From Salinivirgaceae bacterium (GTDB lineage: Bacteria > Bacteroidota > Bacteroidia > Bacteroidales > SZUA-534): a DNA stretch of 64,000 nucleotides. Position numbers and translations under genes: made by a program. This document shows, piece after piece, positions 62,401 to 64,000 of this stretch. Where the stretch lies: contig JAFYYJ010000064.1 of the NCBI GenBank assembly GCA_017557605.1, forward strand, positions 1 through 64,000, read 5' to 3'. The notes beneath the pieces were generated by a model, which saw only the letters and a list, made by a program, of their open reading frames with translations, did no database searches and was not told the origin of the DNA. Numbering within the stretch: the first letter of the stretch is position 1; each line of letters starts with the position of its first letter.

Positions 62401-64000
62401 GATAATAAGTATAATTTATCAAGAATTTCTTTCTTGTTGTCATGACACCTTCGCTCTTAACAAGTGGCAGATACAACGCGCCGCTTGAGTACGATTTGTC
62501 GGCTTTCGAGTCATCGATAATCTTGCTAACCTCACCCGACACGCTCTGCACCTCCTCGGCCACGTAAGTGTCGATTTTAATAATGGTGCTGTCTTTGCTA
62601 ACGGCAAGCAAATCAGACTTTTGTACCATGCCGACAACTGCAAATCCCGAAGCCAGACTCGGAACTACAATCTCGCCTGTGGTGGTGTCGGCCACTGGCG
62701 CGTCGTTAATGTAGATGCGGGTGCTGTCGCGGTTGATTGTGAAATAGTTATCGCTGCCCTTGCCGCTGCGTCCGGCCACTGCAAACCTGCTCTTGGCCGC
62801 CTTGCTGTCAGCCTCGTCGATGTAGATTACAGAGCCGAACTGGTCGATTATGAAATAAGGCTCAGCATCGCCTTTGCCCGGACGGCCTGCCACCGCAAAC
62901 CGGCTTTTAGCCGCCTTATCGTTATCGTCAACATCAATATAGAAAGTTGCTTGGTCGCCATCGATGCTCATCACATTTTCCGAGGCGTCTTTACGGCCCG
63001 GTCGGCCAGCCACGGCGAATCTGCTTTTAGCCGCCTTGTCGCTCGAGTTGAAATCGACATAGATGGTTGAGCCGTCGCCATCGATGGTAAACTTGTTTTC
63101 CGACTGACTGTCGGCACCCTTGCGCCCCGGACGGCCTGCCACGGCGAATTTGCTCTTGGCAGCTTTGCTTCCGTTCTCGTCAACATAAATTGTTGAACCA
63201 GAGCCGTCGATGGTCAGCATGTTGTTCTGTTGGCCACCCTTACGCCCCGGACGACCAGCCACAGCGAATTTGCTTTTAGCGGCTTTGTTAGCGCTAGCGT
63301 CATCAACATAAACCAATGTTCCGTTCTCGTCGATAGTGAAATAGGTATCAGAAGCGCCCTTGCGTCCCGGACGCCCTGCCACGGCGAACTTGCTTTTGGC
63401 AGCTTTGTTTTCATTATTGTCAACATAAATTGTTGAGCCGCTGCCGTCGATAGCCAGCAGGTTGTTTTGTTGGTCGCCTTTGCGTCCCGGACGGCCTGCC
63501 ACTGCAAATTTACTTTTGGCTGCCTTGTTTTCGTTATCGTCATCAACATAAACCAATGTTCCGCTCTCGTCGATGGTCAGCAAGTCGATGTCTGCCTCTT
63601 TGCCGGCGCTGCGCCCTGCCACAGCGAATCTGCTTTTTGCAGCTTTCTCGCTTTCGTCGTATTCGACAAACACCTTCACGCCAGTCTCATAAACGGCGAA
63701 CATAGGATTGCCGTTGCTGTCGTTTATCTCGAAGATTGGCTCCTCCGATGCCTCAGCCGGCTGAATGACAGTGGTTGTGCGGTGTGCATACATGGCATAC
63801 GGCACAGGCATAATCTGCATCGAACCCAAATCGGTAAAATCTGCGCCGCCGTTAACATCGGCCTCAATGCGCATCATCACCCGCATCGACTCCCACGGCA
63901 CAGCATCGAAACTGCCTTTAAGTGGCTCACCCTCTCCCACGCTCACATTAACGTTGCCATAGGCGTTTGTTGTAACCGCATGTTGCTCCTGATAGCAGAT
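53492..64000 (-). CDS. Giant repeat-rich surface protein (partial, 5' end off window)
   Basis: The frame is open from the stop at 53492 to base 64000, over 3,500 residues; a GTG at 63946 is not the true start because coding continues upstream (QEQHAVTTNAYGNVNV). Parts from N to C: a Bacteroidetes SMQIMPVPYAMYA segment (about 63790); FAVAGR repeats (63655-62566); an InlB-like GWNDG region (61700-61540); four beta-helix modules (61530-60600, 60030-58480, 58230-57080, 56780-55870) separated by Listeria-Bacteroides-type GWY repeats and an IPT/TIG-like domain (57070-56790). A BspA-type leucine-rich stretch (55850-55050) and two Fib_succ_major/DUF1566-like domains close it, ending GLTVRPVIRNP. Probably an adhesin or glycan-binding surface protein; no catalytic residues or sorting tail recognised. 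Confidence 0.88.
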   Translation of the reverse strand: MCYQEQHAVTTNAYGNVNVSVGEGEPLKGSFDAVPWESMRVMMRIEADVNGGADFTDLGSMQIMPVPYAMYAHRTTTVIQPAEASEEPIFEINDSNGNPMFAVYETGVKVFVEYDESEKAAKSRFAVAGRSAGKEADIDLLTIDESGTLVYVDDDNENKAAKSKFAVAGRPGRKGDQQNNLLAIDGSGSTIYVDNNENKAAKSKFAVAGRPGRKGASDTYFTIDENGTLVYVDDASANKAAKSKFAVAGRPGRKGGQQNNMLTIDGSGSTIYVDENGSKAAKSKFAVAGRPGRKGADSQSENKFTIDGDGSTIYVDFNSSDKAAKSRFAVAGRPGRKDASENVMSIDGDQATFYIDVDDNDKAAKSRFAVAGRPGKGDAEPYFIIDQFGSVIYIDEADSKAAKSRFAVAGRSGKGSDNYFTINRDSTRIYINDAPVADTTTGEIVVPSLASGFAVVGMVQKSDLLAVSKDSTIIKIDTYVAEEVQSVSGEVSKIIDDSKADKSYSSGALYLPLVKSEGVMTTRKKFLINYTYYHSDNGEYLYLKTQFKSGSDLINTVRNYYIVDGQVYGDNTYYVKYIEAGEPTIMPYSEVNPDFKEKLKLNLKSDNDLLVILESTMRDSAYSALAEDGRTAFYSPNGDHGKVMESERNIVAMMNDSARSLFSGNLNVFYSLLDTAVRVTQTVGMSYLTSLQWNYGTVSDFYNIDLSDYYYTLYDGDITDENIKITENYQDFTMRGDYQRRNLTEIETMFAGLKEGFDINAQPNNAAWGSVEKPATKVNYGDSINLVPVAAEGCIFLGWNDGCIDSVRRIGITGPINYTANFQPATYYVSNKNSNDDFDGLSAQTPLASLSKALEKINGLGKADASFTINISGLFVNGTTVTIGACAAKSLTIAGTDKQTDGFKINAEGNLDAENKSVLCVANSTTKVTLKNLKITGGRQYGGYASPLYVGGENINANVLLDNVLITENGVNGNTETICCAGVLVVEGSTLTIGQGTVIENNYVSGNGAAIVNSGTTVMKGGFIGNNIGDEYAPMDIYNYGEFTIDGDVEVGNVVVYYEYSSSTFKTITIGSHFDATADIVGTFAGLYGYYNNETQVLTLPDGLSDDQKKAICDKFAVAPYTDSWNNPISYWKVGISGKLEQVGHVVFVAEQEITSPWGTQYEYVPLLEYNLDFGSQITEKPADPEGDYMYLWYKMGENGQETTEYIFDENAKITADEPYIEFKGIVVPTKCYVSFDTKVDGIELAPQEVAYGAKLSEQWLQTLQNLQSNQDFKKDGYTFAGWCVEEDLWDSSHKRIIDQRLVPFDFEQPITANVTLIANWVANELYVDVNNGSDNNSGIASNKAFETIQKAIDIVKYWNVTDKDYTINVSGSSDEKVRIGDADQYPYAIAKTITLQGTGENSGLTNNSKNYYTMLKVGPNNEVVINNFKFNPVGEIYDNKGKAIYVCVNAKVTLSEGTILDGANAGEYQSNNSCYGGGVYVEGGTLVMESDAVIRNFKVKNGGGVYVTYKESYLYDANTGNSSTEYKQGTFTMKGDAVIQNCNGGNGAGVNVGGYEGYQSTFTMEDNAKIEGCTGIGVEVGSNATFNMYGSTRIETCSDRGVEVSNGGTFNMFGNSAIGGSEGKGCTGGLSIYGGEAIMNENASISYNTGVANGAGVRVGGGGSFMMTGGTIAYNIAKAEGQYSAGAQGCGVYVETNGKNATEAWTSVFEMRGGSIYGNTATEATPAIYGRGVFVASSYYENNSSHPFFESTFMLKGGNIAADNDVALQMKKMSDDTYQSAKITVAGTLADEALVAITPYYTQNNQHQSGLQVLTTADGAGMQNDKFAVTDQVVGTTTTYWKVDSEGKLAQRTVVTFMNNGTEFAKMPVGNNGKVAEPATKPTSTDKVFTGWYTDAEGTIPFNFNNEVGSTTTTLYAGWGDPEVYVPSAPSGAAGAMTAASLAKAVELINSKDAPDLDWTIKINGQLNGKQVISGTIAADTIILIGARDLDANGVPRDMLNGNFTEPTDSAVLNIFATNPVIIKNLKITGGNNTTDIWTDQEICGGGLHVASGAKVSLTDGVVIDGNKAYAGGGAYVKGIMYMYGSAVIGDANATKAPVGESDCANYASQYGGGVYVAGGSFYMGCNSCTMSVVNEQAVYEYNYKELTGGVFGNRSNYDGGGVYSSGSYAKVYMNSGVIANNSALKNGGAVRNAAARGFILSGDAYIPAGADFKHDVYLENGYANVTIDGTLTHEKVAQIMPTKTTTSTSLGYDNKYSDYGSLDDKNNQYGKFTITPFVISETAPNTITYYQYTYVNGYGIKATANGSAQNIPQFTQITLSDNVFGGDVVTATITGENFTNQMLNFTSICLNDTMVNATFTLESATEITATFPAPATAGTRTVKVQTYGAEPLAGALEVNAPDPHTFYVKPQSEGGDDSKNGLTPATAIASLGTALNKIKNGDGNTETEYTIKVMGTTLGNISITNDLNSKAGRITFEGATKPVQGKEPEDVITGSSSNPVLSIQTTVPITIKNLKITDGNSMLGGGINVNAANADVTLDDGALITENSASNDGGGGVDILQGKLTMLAGSKISGNHAISGGSGGGVAIYENGTLDMKGGEISGNTTSMVGSGVYVQGTMIMSGGAVVAADNDVSLASGNTVTVGNLAEGENTVATITPQNYPSTTSQVQVLSGEYVATEYSRFAVTPQGNSDNPSMPSEWEVNGEGILIKISPVVVTLTHSNIQEFTPDEEKSYEFIFDNTVTDSDLEYFCYNYDINRSSTLDMSQATLIANVNRLPAYLITVVLPPNVESISSDAFANIAFRGEATSVTIADGNAHYKTIDGVLFGEKDTWGTGISNLLFYPPAKSGSTYEIPSFVTRIEDCGFMYNKNLVTINGLERIVYLQTFVFVECQKLQSANLSGVTMSGYNLFRNCQALESVTWGKAGMLWAVFADCPKLEQIHFTSATPPSYLGEYGDYPVEFYGCNSNLKFYVPAGSRNAYLNATSDNGFYSSANACYDGNSYGYSGSLADRIIEEGTSYIGSKAPGSQLAVGDIVFNDGSAEYYTNIAEEQKSAAIAVIFYKGTDCSNNGGERTLGVGLKQDASGLAWCVAGAEASSVDITSIKCEPSGSAGAYTFEASYDKNGSDNLKQIADFFGKDVTEIEADYPAFYWAKNYTTDTIVAGSEYATGWYFPSAAEFYSLSSQVTMVNAAMDACGGTKFETGKNYWTSSQSKAEVVNAIGFVYNASVGFVATSFKKDGSNVLRICAIRDFSTGGGSTSQTTPDWMISDGQGHYYVDLGTNTLWATTNIGAENPQDFGDYFAWGETEPYYLSATGTWNDGKKGYYWKNYKYTDGTDTTKLTRYYSHTNYGDSPDYVTSLDIQDDAASVNWGGNWVMPTSADGTELMSNCYCPWVNDYNDTGVPGRIVYRAKSSNDKGKIADGEASYGLSDPHIFLPAAGYFDGVDKITNDTESRLIGEYWYSENLDGRSAFCLEPQQAHVIETMNARCYGLTVRPVIRNP
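62566..63655 (-). repeat. Eight-copy FAVAGR protein repeat array plus one decayed copy
   Basis: Units of about 37-43 residues (about 115-130 bases) each begin KAAKS[RK]FAVAGR, then a basic PGRKG-like segment and an I-D-x-x-G-[ST]-x-[IV]-Y-[VI]-D strand. The unit nearest the C-terminus is degenerate (ASGFAVVGMVQKSD). Close similarity at the DNA level between inner copies suggests recent expansion and a potential for copy-number change. Confidence 0.9.

Noticed and set aside
62566-63655. CRISPR or other DNA repeat array
   Set aside because: The periodicity is in frame and encodes a conserved protein motif. Unit lengths vary and there are no short exact repeats with unique spacers.
63929-63946. 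GTG at 63946 as the start of the giant gene
   Set aside because: Coding sequence of the expected type continues upstream to the window edge, so the true start is outside.

Overview
The window reads as a chromosomal segment of a gut-type Bacteroidota (order Bacteroidales). The reasons are promoter elements of the TAnnTTTG type in front of many genes, a SurA/LptA outer-membrane cassette, DUF3127 and Fib_succ_major-type proteins, C1 peptidases of the bleomycin-hydrolase kind, GH43/GH5 glycanases and a FucP-type sugar operon. Both ends cut genes: a GH43 protein leaves at base 1 and a giant surface protein leaves at base 64000. No integrase, transposase, phage gene, rRNA or CRISPR array was seen.

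Layout. 1-1596 (-): secreted protein with two GH43 domains. 1817-6640 (+): pheT followed by a macrodomain hydrolase, a SiaC/DUF1987 protein, a rhomboid protease and a degenerate class-IV aminotransferase fold. 6762-15832 (+): exopolysaccharide export lipoprotein, Wzc-like tyrosine kinase with a Tyr-Gly repeat tail, a small membrane protein, two tandem C1 peptidases, lgt, a GH5 cellulase lipoprotein, a membrane protein and an EFR1-type ferredoxin. 15869-27293 (-): one tight run uxaB - uxaA - HelD-like helicase - amidohydrolase - DUF1593 protein - Zn-alcohol dehydrogenase - aldo/keto reductase - fucP, which looks like sugar-acid/deoxysugar catabolism with a foreign-looking helicase wedged inside. 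27539-30699 (-): MTHFR-like protein, SSB-like DUF3127 protein, dicarboxylate transporter. 30919-31326 (+): small GlcG/HbpS-like protein.

31468-36506 (-) is an AT-rich dndC-dndD-dndE cassette for DNA phosphorothioation in which DndE is fused to a HerA/FtsK-like ATPase. It has no dndA, dndB or dndFGH beside it, and an unusually structured 350-base leader lies upstream. This is the strongest candidate for an under-described system. 37093-40813 (-) carries an alanine symporter and dnaK. A possible sigma-54-type promoter and a palindrome lie upstream of dnaK. 41191-48110 (+) is an envelope-biogenesis operon (PPIase, PpiC-like lipoprotein, surA, moxR, OstA/LptA-like). Then come tRNA-Ser, def-ruvX-glmM (-), DUF456, tRNA-Lys, tRNA-Val, a nucleotidyltransferase, a tandem 76-base repeat and the giant beta-helix/BspA protein (53492-64000, -).

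All functions are read from motifs and family memory. No database search was run. Start codons were moved inward from the longest frame where a signal peptide or family start supported it (10309, 28462, 28980, 30919, 41191, 44116).
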